From the NCBI GenBank assembly GCA_003049485.1, contig PYST01000141.1, positions 31,884 through 95,883 on the forward strand: 64,000 nucleotides of DNA. The letters run 5' to 3'. This stretch comes from Ophioceras dolichostomum. Lineage: Eukaryota; Ascomycota; Sordariomycetes; Magnaporthales; Ophioceraceae. The stretch's first letter is position 1, and every line of letters begins with the position of its first letter. A program made the position numbers and the translations under genes. The notes beneath the pieces were generated by a model. It was not told the origin of the DNA. It saw only the letters and a list, made by a program, of their open reading frames with translations, and did no database searches. Positions 43,250-53,731 of this stretch are shown here, in pieces.

Positions 43250-45583
43250 ATGGCATCCAAAGAAGCTTTCAAGCCCGTCGCCATGCCGACCAAGACACCC
43301 TTACAGTCCGATCGGGCTCGAGGCGCCAGCACTCTTCTTCTTGACGCAGCGTCTCCAGCGGGTGACAGCCCATCCATTGCATTCGGCCAATCTATACTTG
43401 CTGGTAGCAGCCACAGAGACCCCAGCCACATCAAGAGTAAGAACGTCGACACTGTACTCGATCAAGCCCCGAACGTTGCCGCGCTTGATAAAGAAACACT
43501 ATCAAAGACGGGGGAAGACGGCGATTACCCACGACGTATGCCGGACTTCGGGACCATTTGCGCAGACTACGCGTGCGTCACAGTCCCTCTTGGATTTCTC
43601 GCATTCGCCATCATCATCTCGAAGACCCATAACCAGCGAGTGGTGGCAGAACAGGAGTACCTCAATGCCGCCATAGTGTTGGCTACGGCGTTCCCCATTG
43701 TTTTTGCCTCGATCATCGGCCGCCTCATCACTCATCTTGCCCGCTGGAAGCTGGAAAAGGGGGCTCGGCTTCGCACCCTTGAACAGCTACTTGGCAGCCG
43801 TACCGTCGGCGGTGTGGTTGTGACCAGCTTCCAGCTTCCACGCGGCCCACTCCCAGTCTTCCTTTTAATCCTATGGGCATTTTCTCCGCTGGGCGCTCAG
43901 TCGATTTTGCGGATGCACGGGACAAGGCCTCACGAGGTTGCCGGACAGACCGTCTTTACAGAGTACTTCGACACGGCTACTCAGTCTGAGCTCGCTGACT
44001 TGTCTAGTTCGCTTACCCTGTCTGGAAACTGCTCGGGCGAGCTTCACTCGGCTTGGACACCGAGAAGCTACGGTGTCAATGACTGGGAAAGACTCAAGAT
44101 CATGTACAACACGGCCGTGAGTACCGTGGCCGAAACAAGCGATGAACCACTTGACGCCGCATGGAAGGACATTAAGATACCCATGATGTCGTCCTACGAC
44201 AACCTCACACACTCTGACTGGCGAGTCTTGCGGCCAAAGCACCCAGGAATGGAATATTCCGCCTTAGTCGGCGTTCCTTTGAGGAATATCCCTGTCGGCA
44301 ACACCTCATTTATCATCAAATCCGACTACCTTGATTTGAAGTTCGACAGATGGCTTGATGGCATTCCGCCACCTCTGGACTCCTCGAGGCTTTTCCCTCG
44401 GGCCAGCAGGGAGCAGCCTCGCTCTCCCAACGGAACCTTCCAAGGCCTGGGGTTCGAATATTACGACCGCTCGCCAGCCTGGACTCTGGGCACCAACAAC
44501 TTAATCGATTCTCGCTACCTCACTGACCCGTCCTCGTTCCGTCCCGCCCCGTGGCTTGACTGTTCTCCAGCCAGTTGCCGACCGGCAAGCCTGATGCTCC
44601 AAACAAAACACGATATTGGAGTTATTTTCACGGCATGGCAGAAATACGTCGAGTCGCGTGTGTCTTGTCAGCGGGAGCTCGCAAACGGACCGTACAGCTG
44701 CAGGGTAACCGAGCAGAGGCCATCACCTGCCACACATGCGCCAGAGGTTCTTACACATCTATCATTCCCACCAGTGTTCAGATTTGTGAGCTGGGGCATA
44801 CCAAGGGCTCCCGTGGCTCTCGCCGCCGCCAATAAAGACCGGTGTGGTCCGGACATCTTGTACCTCACGAACTCATCCGCCGGTGATCGGATCCTTCAGG
44901 TCCTCTCGGATATAAGGGAAGGGAAAACTCCAAATGCCCTGGCCGTCCGCTTGAGCCAGCTCATCAACACTTTTCTCCTCCTGAGCCAAACCCGGGGCTC
45001 GTCCATCGTGCGGCCCTGGGACTACTATGGGGAGAGGGAGGCAAAACCAGTGCGTTTTGCCCCAGGGAACACGACGACCCTCGAGGTTCGCTTCGTTGTT
45101 GAATCCACATGGATGGCCGTCTACGCTACCTCATCGCTAGTCTTACTAGCCGGTGGTATCCTCAGTGTCGTTGCCGCTCACGCGCCACGTTCGCCTGAGT
45201 TCCTCGGTTACGCATCGTCTTCCATCCGTGACTCTAAATTTGTAAGCATGGGCGACCTCGGGAAGCCCGAGGACGGCGATCGCCTTGACGGCATGGAATT
45301 TGCGAGGCGGGTTGGCCACAAGCGGTTCAAGTTCGGGCGTATTACGCTGACCGACGGCACGGATGAGGAGGACCTTTTTGGCGTGGGATTGGAGCGGTAT
45401 GTGAGGAGTATCGACAAGAAGCGAGAGAGAAGGAGAATATTTAAACGGGGAACGAACGGCTCCTTTTCCTTTCGGCTACGACTCAACCATCGCGACAAAG
45501 TCAACCCATTACCTCAAGAGGCTATCAAAGCGCAACCATCCCAACGGCAGCAACACCCCCCAACGCCGCCAGCATACCGATGA
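43250..45583 (+). CDS. Large four-TM fungal membrane glycoprotein of unknown function
   Basis: Single exon of 777 residues. Hydrophobic segments are at about 101-124 (ACVTVPLGFLAFAIIIS), 136-158 (AAIVLATAFPIVFASIIG), 199-218 (VFLLILWAFSPLGAQSI) and 620-643 (ATSSLVLLAGGILSVVAA). The roughly 400-residue part between TM3 and TM4 carries six N-glycosylation sequons (NCS, NLT, NTS, NGT, NSS, NTT) and paired Cys, so it is probably extracellular or luminal. The juxtamembrane block WKLEKGARLRTLEQLLGSRT recurs in many uncharacterised Sordariomycete proteins of this shape. The C-terminal tail is basic, then Pro/Gln-rich. Its last 59 bp overlap the 3' coding end of the convergent GPI-protein gene. Function unknown. 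Confidence 0.85.
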   Translation: MASKEAFKPVAMPTKTPLQSDRARGASTLLLDAASPAGDSPSIAFGQSILAGSSHRDPSHIKSKNVDTVLDQAPNVAALDKETLSKTGEDGDYPRRMPDFGTICADYACVTVPLGFLAFAIIISKTHNQRVVAEQEYLNAAIVLATAFPIVFASIIGRLITHLARWKLEKGARLRTLEQLLGSRTVGGVVVTSFQLPRGPLPVFLLILWAFSPLGAQSILRMHGTRPHEVAGQTVFTEYFDTATQSELADLSSSLTLSGNCSGELHSAWTPRSYGVNDWERLKIMYNTAVSTVAETSDEPLDAAWKDIKIPMMSSYDNLTHSDWRVLRPKHPGMEYSALVGVPLRNIPVGNTSFIIKSDYLDLKFDRWLDGIPPPLDSSRLFPRASREQPRSPNGTFQGLGFEYYDRSPAWTLGTNNLIDSRYLTDPSSFRPAPWLDCSPASCRPASLMLQTKHDIGVIFTAWQKYVESRVSCQRELANGPYSCRVTEQRPSPATHAPEVLTHLSFPPVFRFVSWGIPRAPVALAAANKDRCGPDILYLTNSSAGDRILQVLSDIREGKTPNALAVRLSQLINTFLLLSQTRGSSIVRPWDYYGEREAKPVRFAPGNTTTLEVRFVVESTWMAVYATSSLVLLAGGILSVVAAHAPRSPEFLGYASSSIRDSKFVSMGDLGKPEDGDRLDGMEFARRVGHKRFKFGRITLTDGTDEEDLFGVGLERYVRSIDKKRERRRIFKRGTNGSFSFRLRLNHRDKVNPLPQEAIKAQPSQRQQHPPTPPAYR

Positions 45584-46120
45584 GCCAACGATCTAGAGCC
45601 GTCACCACCGTCCTCGACCCGACACCTGAGACTTTCCCACCCCCTGTCTGCCCCGTAAGCCCGCCCGGGAGCGTGGTGAGGCCGGCGGGCGGGTGGTCAA
45701 TGGCTGTGGTGGCCTCCACCGGCTGCGACAGCGATAGCTGCAATGAGATGGCAGCGACAGAGGCCGACGCTTCCGCGCTGTTGTCCGCCTCGACAGTCAC
45801 CACCGTCGTGGTCGTCACCTCGATAGATGTGAGCTGCGGCAGGATCGTCTGGAAGCCGTTGGAGAGTGTGAGGGGTGCGTCTTTCCACGTATAAGAGTCG
45901 TATACCCTGCGTCGAGGTAAGGACGGTCAGCCCCTGACTGGCAAGAAAAGTATCCATGGACAGTCACTGGAGAGATAGAGCATACCAGTTAAGAGTGTAT
46001 GTGAACTTCCCACTCCCGCCACTGCCAGATCCACTATTCCCAAACCCCGTAGTAGCAGCACCGGATCCGGTAGTCTTAGAGCCCGAACCAAAGGTAGCCG
46101 ACGACCCAGAGCCAGAACCT

Positions 46121-46151
<31 letters not shown>

Positions 46152-46695
46152 ACGATCCTTTGGGTGCACACTTGGTCACTCCGCTCTGGATCACGCACTG
46201 GTATCCAGCCTTGCAGGAGCTCCCGTCGGCACAGCAGTCTCCGGTCTTGGGCGAGCAAGTGCCGGCACCCTTTTGGCTGCAGCAGGTGTAATCCGCCAAA
46301 GTGCAGCAGTACTCGGTACCGCAGCATACAGCGCCAGTTTCGCAGCATCCTCCGGCTTAATTAAAAAAAATTACGGCATCAGTCCTGAGCCCATCTGTAG
46401 GGAGTGACAGGAGAGGGACGAAAGTGGAGAATGGACACTCACATGGACAAGCAAAGGTGTTGGCATCCTTGCAAGATGTGGTCTGCCGGGAGAACAGCTC
46501 TAGTAGGGCATCGCCACGCTTCAGCTCGATCCCAGAGGTTCTATTGGCCCAGACGAACTCGGATGGTACGAGGCCATCATCATCGAGAGACGGTGACGCT
46601 TCGGCTTGCGCGAATGAAGAGAAGACCACCGCAGCCAAAAGCAAGCAGCTTACAGTGATGAATCGGGGCGCAGAGATCCGTGACGAGGACAGCAT
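45525..46695 (-). CDS. Cys-rich secreted protein with probable GPI anchor
   Basis: Exons 46695-46443, 46355-45986 and 45906-45525, with donors GTGAGT and GTATGC and acceptors TTAAG and CGCAG; phases fit, 334 residues. A signal peptide covers about residues 1-31 (FITVSCLLLAAVVFSSFAQA). A compact Cys-rich module with many Cys-Cys pairs (GGCCETGAVCCGTEYCC, YTCCSQKGAGTC, GDCCADGSSC) spans about 85-145, like small Cys-rich modules of fungal surface proteins. A Gly/Ser dipeptide run of about ten repeats follows, then a Thr/Val-rich stalk and a hydrophobic tail (LIGMLAALGGVAAVGMVAL) that fits a GPI-attachment signal. It is likely a cell wall or membrane surface protein. The 3' coding end overlaps the convergent glycoprotein gene. 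Confidence 0.78.
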
Positions 46696-49600
46696 CTTGG
46701 CGAGAAGGGCGGCGTGCGTATCACGGACTGTCTGCTAAGACAGTGGGGAGGTGACAGAGAGGAGAGAAAGCGAACGGAGCAAAACGAGGGACGCGTGGAA
46801 CGAAAGAAAGCCACAAGGAGTGACGAGTATGTACGATGGTCTGTATATCCGAGGAACACCTTCTCTCTTCCGAAAGGGGGGACAAGCTCACTGCTTATAT
46901 TTTACCATATCCTTCCCACGCATCAGGGGCGTCGACGACGCCCTTCCAACCCCTGGACCCGCTTTCGTCCATGGTCTCCTCACCGCTGCCATCAAGGGAG
47001 TAGTAAATTGCAAGATTATTATCACCGCACACCACACACCACGAGCACAGCCGCAGTACCACGAGAACAAGTGCAAGTGAAAGGGAGGGTGGAGATCCAA
47101 GCTGTTGATGAGATACTTCGCGGGTGCTCAGTCACTTGCGCAACCCACAAGTCCCTAATCACTCGTGATGACTACCTCGGTACCTTACCAGACGCCCCAT
47201 ACCCCTGAGTACCCGAGCGCCACGAGGCACGACAGTTGCAAGATACTGTGTATGGAGCCTCGACCAAGGGGGCAGTTTTGTCCTTCAGCTCGAGCCTTGG
47301 CAATGCCCACTCTCGGGAGCGGCTCCCGGGTCAGTACGACGGAAGCCAACGGTTCTTATTCCCCAAGACCTTCCTCGGACGCAAGGCAGTCGGATGCCTC
47401 TTTTCTCGGGATTTGCCTGGATCGTATCGTCGCATACGCCCGATGATCCAACCCACCACGAGCCTCAAAACACCTCCACCCAAGCCCCCAAGCGCTTTTC
47501 TCGTTGGTGGGGGGAGACGGTTAACGCGACGAGTACGGGCGGGACGGAGGAAAGTCCGCATTGATATTACAGGACGGCTGCCGGAGGATCATGGATAGAT
47601 GCAAGTAGTTAGTTGGTCGAGAAGAAGTTTTTTTTCTGTGGCCGCCCCAGTTTCCAGGATCCTTCCTGGCATCACTCTCCATAGGGCTGGGAAATGGTTC
47701 CCAAAGTGGCACTCGGTAGCAACACAATCCACAATCTCGGGTTTCTCGCGATGTGATGATTGATCGACCAATTAGATCCCCGCAATCCCCATTTTTGGCC
47801 AGAATGGGAAGGCGGGGCTGACTGCCTGCGCGGTCCCCACACCCTTTCTCTCAACCACCACCCAACCACAATCACATCACCCATCATCCTTAGTCCATCC
47901 CAAGTCCAACATCACAACGGTCGTGGAGATGGCGCTAATGTAATGTCGCACGCAGGCTCCTCTCACAGCACTGGCTGCAGTCCAGTGATCCAAGTGCCTC
48001 TGCGGCGCCCCGCTGGAGCAACCATCCATTGACAGTATAGCGAAGGGGGCTAAATGTTCAGCTCCAGGGGTTTTTCAGGCATGAGGCCGGCAAATCACAG
48101 GGCCTGAGCTGTTGCCGAAGACACTTACTCACTTGTCCAGTTCCCCCCTTACCATCCAAACCCTCATGTCTCGAGGTCTCCATCCTGGATGGCAAGCTAT
48201 TTCCTTCCTCCCTTCCACTCTTAAGAGTCCGCCATCGAGCATCATTCATTTCCCTGGCGACCGTCGACCAACACGAGGTGAGTCGCCTCCACGCTCTGCA
48301 ATCTCTCAGCAGCCATGCCAGGTCGCATAGCATTCCCGAACCAGCCGCTCTTTTTTGTCGATCCTCATTCTATTTTGCGCTCTACTCTCAGAATGGAATG
48401 ATGTAAAGATCTAGCTTGGCTGCCTCACCCCGGCTACGGGGGTTGGTTGGGTCGACGACGTGAACAAGGTGAGGCTGTCCACTCGGTTCGCGGCGCAGAG
48501 TAACAGTAACCAGCATCCCACACCTACTGGCCGGCTGCCAGCGCGAGGCCGAGCGGGGTTAGGGGAAGGCCTCCAGCTCTATCTCAGCCTTCCCATCTTG
48601 ATCCAAATTTAGGCTTCTATCAGCCGCAAGACCCTGATAGTAAAGCCAAACCTAGAGCCGTCGATGTGATGCCTCGAGTCAGTCAGAGGCCCTCGCGACG
48701 CTGTGCAAAGGTGATGAGTGATTCTAAAACTCTGAAACACTACTACTTTGGGCAAAGAATAGCACACGCTTTACCGAGCATCCCGGCCGGCCGTAGGCTG
48801 ATACGTGTAGAGCCTGCGGAGAGTGTTACTCTCGTTCTCCAGGTGAGGCGATTTCACTCATCTGTCGTGATATCAACACCATTTCATCTGAGATGACAGG
48901 GTGATCGCGTGGACAAGCATAGTACAACAGTAGAATCAGTGCCTACCTACACACCAGACCGGAGTATCCTGACGGGGGCGCAGAAACTGCAGCTCTGAAA
49001 CTGTGGATAGAATGGGAGGGCAGAGCTGACATTAGAAATGTAAAATGTGCATGCCTGCCTAGATAGACTTACATACCTGACACCTACATCTACGGCGGAA
49101 CTCCGGTAACCTCAGCTGCCAAGCGCCAAGACCTGTTACTGCTCACTCGACAGTTGGTCGCGTTCCGTCCCGTTGGTGCTGCCTTCCTTGGGCCATGATG
49201 ACACGAGGGCGGCAAACCCACCTCACGGCCGTCGGGGAGAGGCGCTGCCTGCCGTGCGCGGAGGTTTGCGTGGTCGGTCTCGTGAGACCGCCCTGCCTTG
49301 CTCGGCCGCCATTGAAGACAAAACGCAGACCGCGAAGTGATGTTCCCCTCCATTTTGCGATGTACGACACCACCACATCTCAGAACGGTTCTGACATACA
49401 TCATGCATCGTTTGGCGGTGAATCTAGCAAACCACGCACTGGCAGCACGATTTATGCGAGCCGCATGGGAGGTCCATTCCCGACAGATGACGGCTAGACA
49501 TGCCAGCCTACCTTCTGCCTGAGCGTGTATTACCACCGGCCGGCACCCTGATGCTCTCTCACAAACACACACACACACATACATCCTCTCTATGACTCTC

Positions 49601-50034
49601 TTACACACGCTCCTCACCCACCTGCACGGCGAGCAAGTCCGGGCTCGACACCCTCCCAACCCACGATGCACGCCGAGCGGCGGAGAGACCACCACCACCC
49701 ACGACACTATTGTGAAGTAATCGAGATTATCTATCATTCGGTGACAGGAAGGATTATAGAAGATATAAATATGTCAAGTAGAGTAGCTGTGCAACCGGTG
49801 GCGTTGGGTGATGATCAGCAGCAACCTATACAGCCCCCCTTTTCGCGACAATGTCGTCCCGGTCCCAGGACACATTTGAGTGAGAAGGTTCTATTCCCAG
49901 GCCAGAGACTATCAGCTTGTCTCGACTACTAGGCATCTTCACGGTTAGAGTCATCGGTGTGAAACACAGCGCTGCATCGTCGCCCTCCGTGGTTGACCGA
50001 GTATACCTAGCTTCTTCTTCACGACTATTACTGC
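46696..50034. other. 3.3 kb intergenic region, no supported gene
   Basis: It contains an AC microsatellite at about 49561-49580. Short ORFs exist at 47165-47598 (plus), 49090-49737 (minus) and elsewhere, but none shows a domain, signal peptide or coding-like base pattern. Confidence 0.4.
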
Positions 50035-50043
50035 TATATATAA
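50035..50043 (+). promoter_or_regulatory. TATA box of the small proline-tailed protein gene
   Basis: TATATATAA, the best TATA box in the window. It sits only 8-16 nt before the upstream ATG (50051), so transcription would start after that ATG, and about 160 nt before the ATG at 50204. This supports the later start. Confidence 0.6.
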
Positions 50044-50203
50044 GGAGCAAATGTCATCTGCTTCGTCGACCTCTACATCCATCAACCCATCGCCAACCCT
50101 AAGAAACATCATCGACTCTCTTCACACAAGCCTGAATATCGAGGACCGAAGATTCGCAGAACCAAATACCGAGAAAGATTGTCCAGTCATCACAACAGTC
50201 ACC

Positions 50204-50431
50204 ATGCCGCCCAAGCTGTCCTGCTTCGAGACCGTCTCCATCAACACGTTCCCAAAGACGGTCAACGTGCCGCTGGACAACAAGCAGCAGATCTCCGTCC
50301 CCTTCGACGCCAAGGCGGCCCCCTACCCCCCGATCCGCCAGCTGGGGAAGGACGTCTCTGTCGCGGAGAAGCATGCCCAATCCTCGCTCCCTCCCGCTCC
50401 TCCCGCTCCTCCCGCTCCACCGGCCTCTTAA
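50204..50431 (+). CDS. Small proline-tailed hypothetical protein
   Basis: 75 residues from the ATG at 50204 (context CACCATGCC), starting MPPKLSCFETVSINTF and ending in a PPAPPAPPAPPAS tail. The ATG at 50051 would add 51 residues in frame, but the TATA box at 50035 and the drop in GC3 before 50204 argue for the shorter form. The region 50204-50400 has strong C/G bias at third positions. No signal peptide or domain is recognised. Strong TATA promoters with short, highly biased ORFs are often induced genes in fungi; that is an inference. Confidence 0.55.
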   Translation: MPPKLSCFETVSINTFPKTVNVPLDNKQQISVPFDAKAAPYPPIRQLGKDVSVAEKHAQSSLPPAPPAPPAPPAS

Positions 50432-52087
50432 CTCTCGTCAGTTCGACCTCTCCCGCCATTGTGAGGACTAGGGTTACATGTTTGAAGAAGAGTACGGTCT
50501 AATTATCTCCAAGGAACTCCTCCTATGGCGCCGACCTCGTATTGAGCATACCTTCCGTCGACGGAACATTGCCCAAACAATATAGCACCATCACTTGTAC
50601 ACCACGCATTTCTCAGTCGTCTCTTATTCGTCCCCCTGTATTCTCATTTGTAAACTTTAGAAAGCCATCGCTGATGTACTGGAACATTGTCAACGGAGGA
50701 ATGGAAGTTTATGGAGTTGGAGGGTCTCGGTTTGTTATTTCTTCTGCCGTTGTTCCTATTTACTCCTTCATTTTCCACATTCGTTTTATTCTGCCGCATC
50801 CTCTTCATCATTGTACCGTTCAGACCAGATAGCTCATGGGAAACAAACAGAGCTCATTGCAATAACTCCCTGAGAATAACCCTCTCAAGGCTTGAAGACA
50901 GCACCGCGAGACCGCTCGATCTGTATCGCTTGCAGTACTCACGACCTCCTGGCCACTACCCCTGAGCATCAAGATCGTGTGACGGTTTGCATAGGTAGAG
51001 TGTTTGCTATTGTATCTTACATCATATTATCAGCCACGGCACCTACAGTCTACCTCCCTCCACACCGCACAGTCGAGAGCGAGGTACCCTAGGTCCCATG
51101 GTAACACAGAACTACATCCTAAGCGCTTAACATTCACTCCACCCAATTACTCTCCTCTGACTGGCTCTGCTGCAAAGGAGTGATGCTCTATGCCAATCGT
51201 GCGGCATGCTCTCTGGAAACCCACCTTCGAGACTCAACTAGGGAGAGCATGAGCATCATGGAACCGTTACCAATTCCAATGGGAAATGGGAATCTATGAC
51301 GACAGGTCGTGCCTAGGGAACGAGCCTTCTCCTGAAATCGCTAAAATTGCGCCTTCCTTCTCGAGCATCGCCTGCCTTCTATCCCCATCCAGACACACCT
51401 TCCTCCCCAACCCATTTTCGCATCCAGGGAAAGGACAATTCTCCGCCGACCGCCGCAGGAAATGGTATTGGACGACTCGCTAAAACGAGAAATGACGTAC
51501 GGGCGATCTGAGCCCGCCTTTTAAGAGTTCATTGTGCCAGATATATTGAGCCTTTCCGCAGTGGTGAGAGATGTAGTTCGTTGTTGCCCCTGAAGGGGAC
51601 AGGCACACCTACGAGCCGGAGAAAACGAAAGGAACGATATCCTGAGATCATTGAAATTGCAAGGAGAAAAGAAAAAAAGAAACTTGCATTAAATCTCTCT
51701 CCTGTACCCATAGCCCAAAGGTCCCAGCTACCTAGTCCAGCCCACCTGGACATCGACAACCAGAATCAGCAGGTAATCAATTATAAAGTCATCAATCCCC
51801 GTACCAAAACCCCTTGGAAAAAAAGAGAAGAAAGTACCCCCGTCAAGGAACTAAGACTACTACAGCTACAGCTACCTACGATCTGGAAGAAGAGAAGCGT
51901 TGAGCGAAGGAGAGGAGAAGTAGGAAAAAGAAAGAAGGGAGGACAAGAAACAAATTTTGGAGCCAACCCCGTTCCATCAAACCAGTCGTGTACTACTCAA
52001 GCCCTTTCTCCCTCAGAAATATTACCATACCATAAACCACCACCCCACCCAATCTCTCCAGACCTACACCCGGCACTTTCATAGCTC
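50432..52087. other. Intergenic region, no supported gene
   Basis: 3' flanks of the proline-tailed gene and of the WSC gene. A purine-rich stretch is at about 51655-51960. No ORF is supported. Confidence 0.4.
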
Positions 52088-52371
52088 TCAAGCCGTCTGG
52101 GTGGGCAGAAGCGTCGTCTCGCCGGGGATCCACGACAGCACGGTGATGTCGCAGTCGTAAGGGCCGGTGGGGCCCATGCCCTCGGGATAGATATCGGTAG
52201 GGTAGACGAGAGTGCTGTTCGCGACGCCGGTGGTCGTTGTGGCGGGCACTGTACCACCCGTGGTGGTGGAAGTGGGCTCGGTGAGGGTTCCGTCGGGCTG
52301 GCACTTGGCCTCTGTGATTTTGTGTGAGGAGAAAACAGATGCGTGAGCGAACTGCCACCACCCCGACCAGA

Positions 52372-52479
52372 AGGAGAGATGGAGAGAGAGGGGAGAGAGG
52401 GGGAGAGAGAGGGGAGAGAGGGGGAGAGAGAGGGGAGAGAGAGGGTAGAGATGGGGAGAGAGAGGGGAGAGAGGGGGTG
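52372..52479 (-). repeat. Purine (GA/GGGA) microsatellite inside an intron of the WSC gene
   Basis: About 108 bp of almost pure G/A with GGGAGAGA units lies inside the intron 52514-52312. On the transcribed strand it is a polypyrimidine tract, close to the acceptor side. Confidence 0.85.
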
Positions 52480-53200
52480 GAATGGGGTTGAGGGGTGAAG
52501 GATTAAATACATACGAGCATGAACAATCAAAATAACAGGCACACACCCAACAGGCGCGTTCGCATCGCCCTCGAACGTGACGTAGATCTGCTCCGTGCCG
52601 GGGTCCTGGCAGAAGCCGGCCTGCCCGCCGACGAACGACTCGTTGGCCCAGACGAGGACGCCGTCGACGAGCAGGAATGTGGTTGAGATGCTGAGGAGGT
52701 CAGGAGACACGACGAACGGCTGGAAGGGGATACCCGGGTCAGTGGAGATGAACTGCCCTCCGCTGCCCAGCATGCCGCCTTCGAACAGGAAGCGCGTCGC
52801 TTCGTTGCAGTCCGGAGGGTTGACGGGCCCAGCGCTGCCGACGAAGCCGCCGGCGCCTGACTGGCGCTTGCGCAGGCCTGGCGCCGTCGTCGTCGTCGTG
52901 GAGCTGGGAGAGGAGCCGTCGGGACGGACGACTTCGATGATGACGGGGACGGTTGGCTCGGGGCCTGCGGAGGTGGTAGCGGGGCCGGTGGTGGCGGGGC
53001 TGGTGGTGGTGAGTGGGACTGGAGTGGGTGGAGGAGAATGGGGGGACACGTTAGCGGAGGGGGACTCAGGAGAGGTGGGCTGTTTTTTTTTATTTGTTCA
53101 AGTGGTGAAAGAGAGAGGGGGTGAAGGAGTGGGTAGAAAGGGAGGGAAACTTGCCATCTGTTATGCTATCAGTGACTGATTCCGTGGGCATGGCGGTGGT

Positions 53201-53333
53201 TCCGGAGGGCTCAACAGTCATCGAGTCGCTCGGTAGGCCCGTGGTTCCGGAGGGCTCAACAGTCATCGACTCACTCGGTAGGACCGTGGTACCGGAGGGC
53301 TCAACAGTCATCGAGCCCGTGGGCATGCCCGTG
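53201..53333 (-). repeat. 45 bp coding tandem repeat, 3 copies
   Basis: Three 45 bp units begin at 53201, 53246 and 53291 and encode 15-residue Ser/Thr repeats of the type SMTVEPSGTTVLPSE in the stalk after the fourth WSC module. Confidence 0.9.
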
Positions 53334-53731
53334 CTGCCCTCAGACGACGCGGACTCAACCACGACGCTGGTCTCAGAGCCGGATGGGCCCATCGAATCCG
53401 TTATGGCGCTAGGCTCCGGCGTCGGCGTCCCGGTCGGGGGAACTGCAGTGGAAGCTTCTGTGGTTAGTGCCGTGGATGAGGACGGAGGAGGGACGATGTT
53501 CACGTCCGAGGCTGGGATGGCCTCCAGGATGAGCTGGAACGAGTCCGACTGCCTGCGCCACACGAAGCGCTGGCCGCCGGGGCCCCTGGCGCCGCTGCCC
53601 TGGAGAGCCCGCTTGGTGATGGGCGAGCCTCCGCCGCAGATCTGCTCCGGGTCGTTCGGGCAGGGGATGTTGCACATCTCGGGCGGGACGGGCGTGAGCG
53701 AGTCGTCGTAGACGCCTGGGTTGCCACAGAA

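Larger units (their letters stand above)
52088..53731 (-). pseudogene. 3' part of the giant WSC gene, downstream of an in-frame TGA
   Basis: The frame of the WSC gene continues without a gap after the TGA at 53734-53732: FCGNPGVYDD, then CNIPCPNDPEQICGGGSP completes the fourth WSC module. Exon 4 ends at 53155 with a GC donor (GCAAGT), exon 5 is 53018-52515 and exon 6 is 52311-52088; phases fit. After the WSC half comes a Ser/Thr stalk with three 15-residue repeats, then a conserved secreted module (ATRFLFEGGMLGSGGQFIST, SISTTFLLVDGVLVWANESF, GGQAGFCQDPG) often found at the end of fungal surface proteins. The Cys-containing tail ends DCDITVLSWIPGETTLLPTQ. There is no start codon with a signal peptide in this part; the first ATG is at 53677 inside the WSC module. 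So it is expressed only by read-through or if the stop is an error or polymorphism. Confidence 0.7.
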
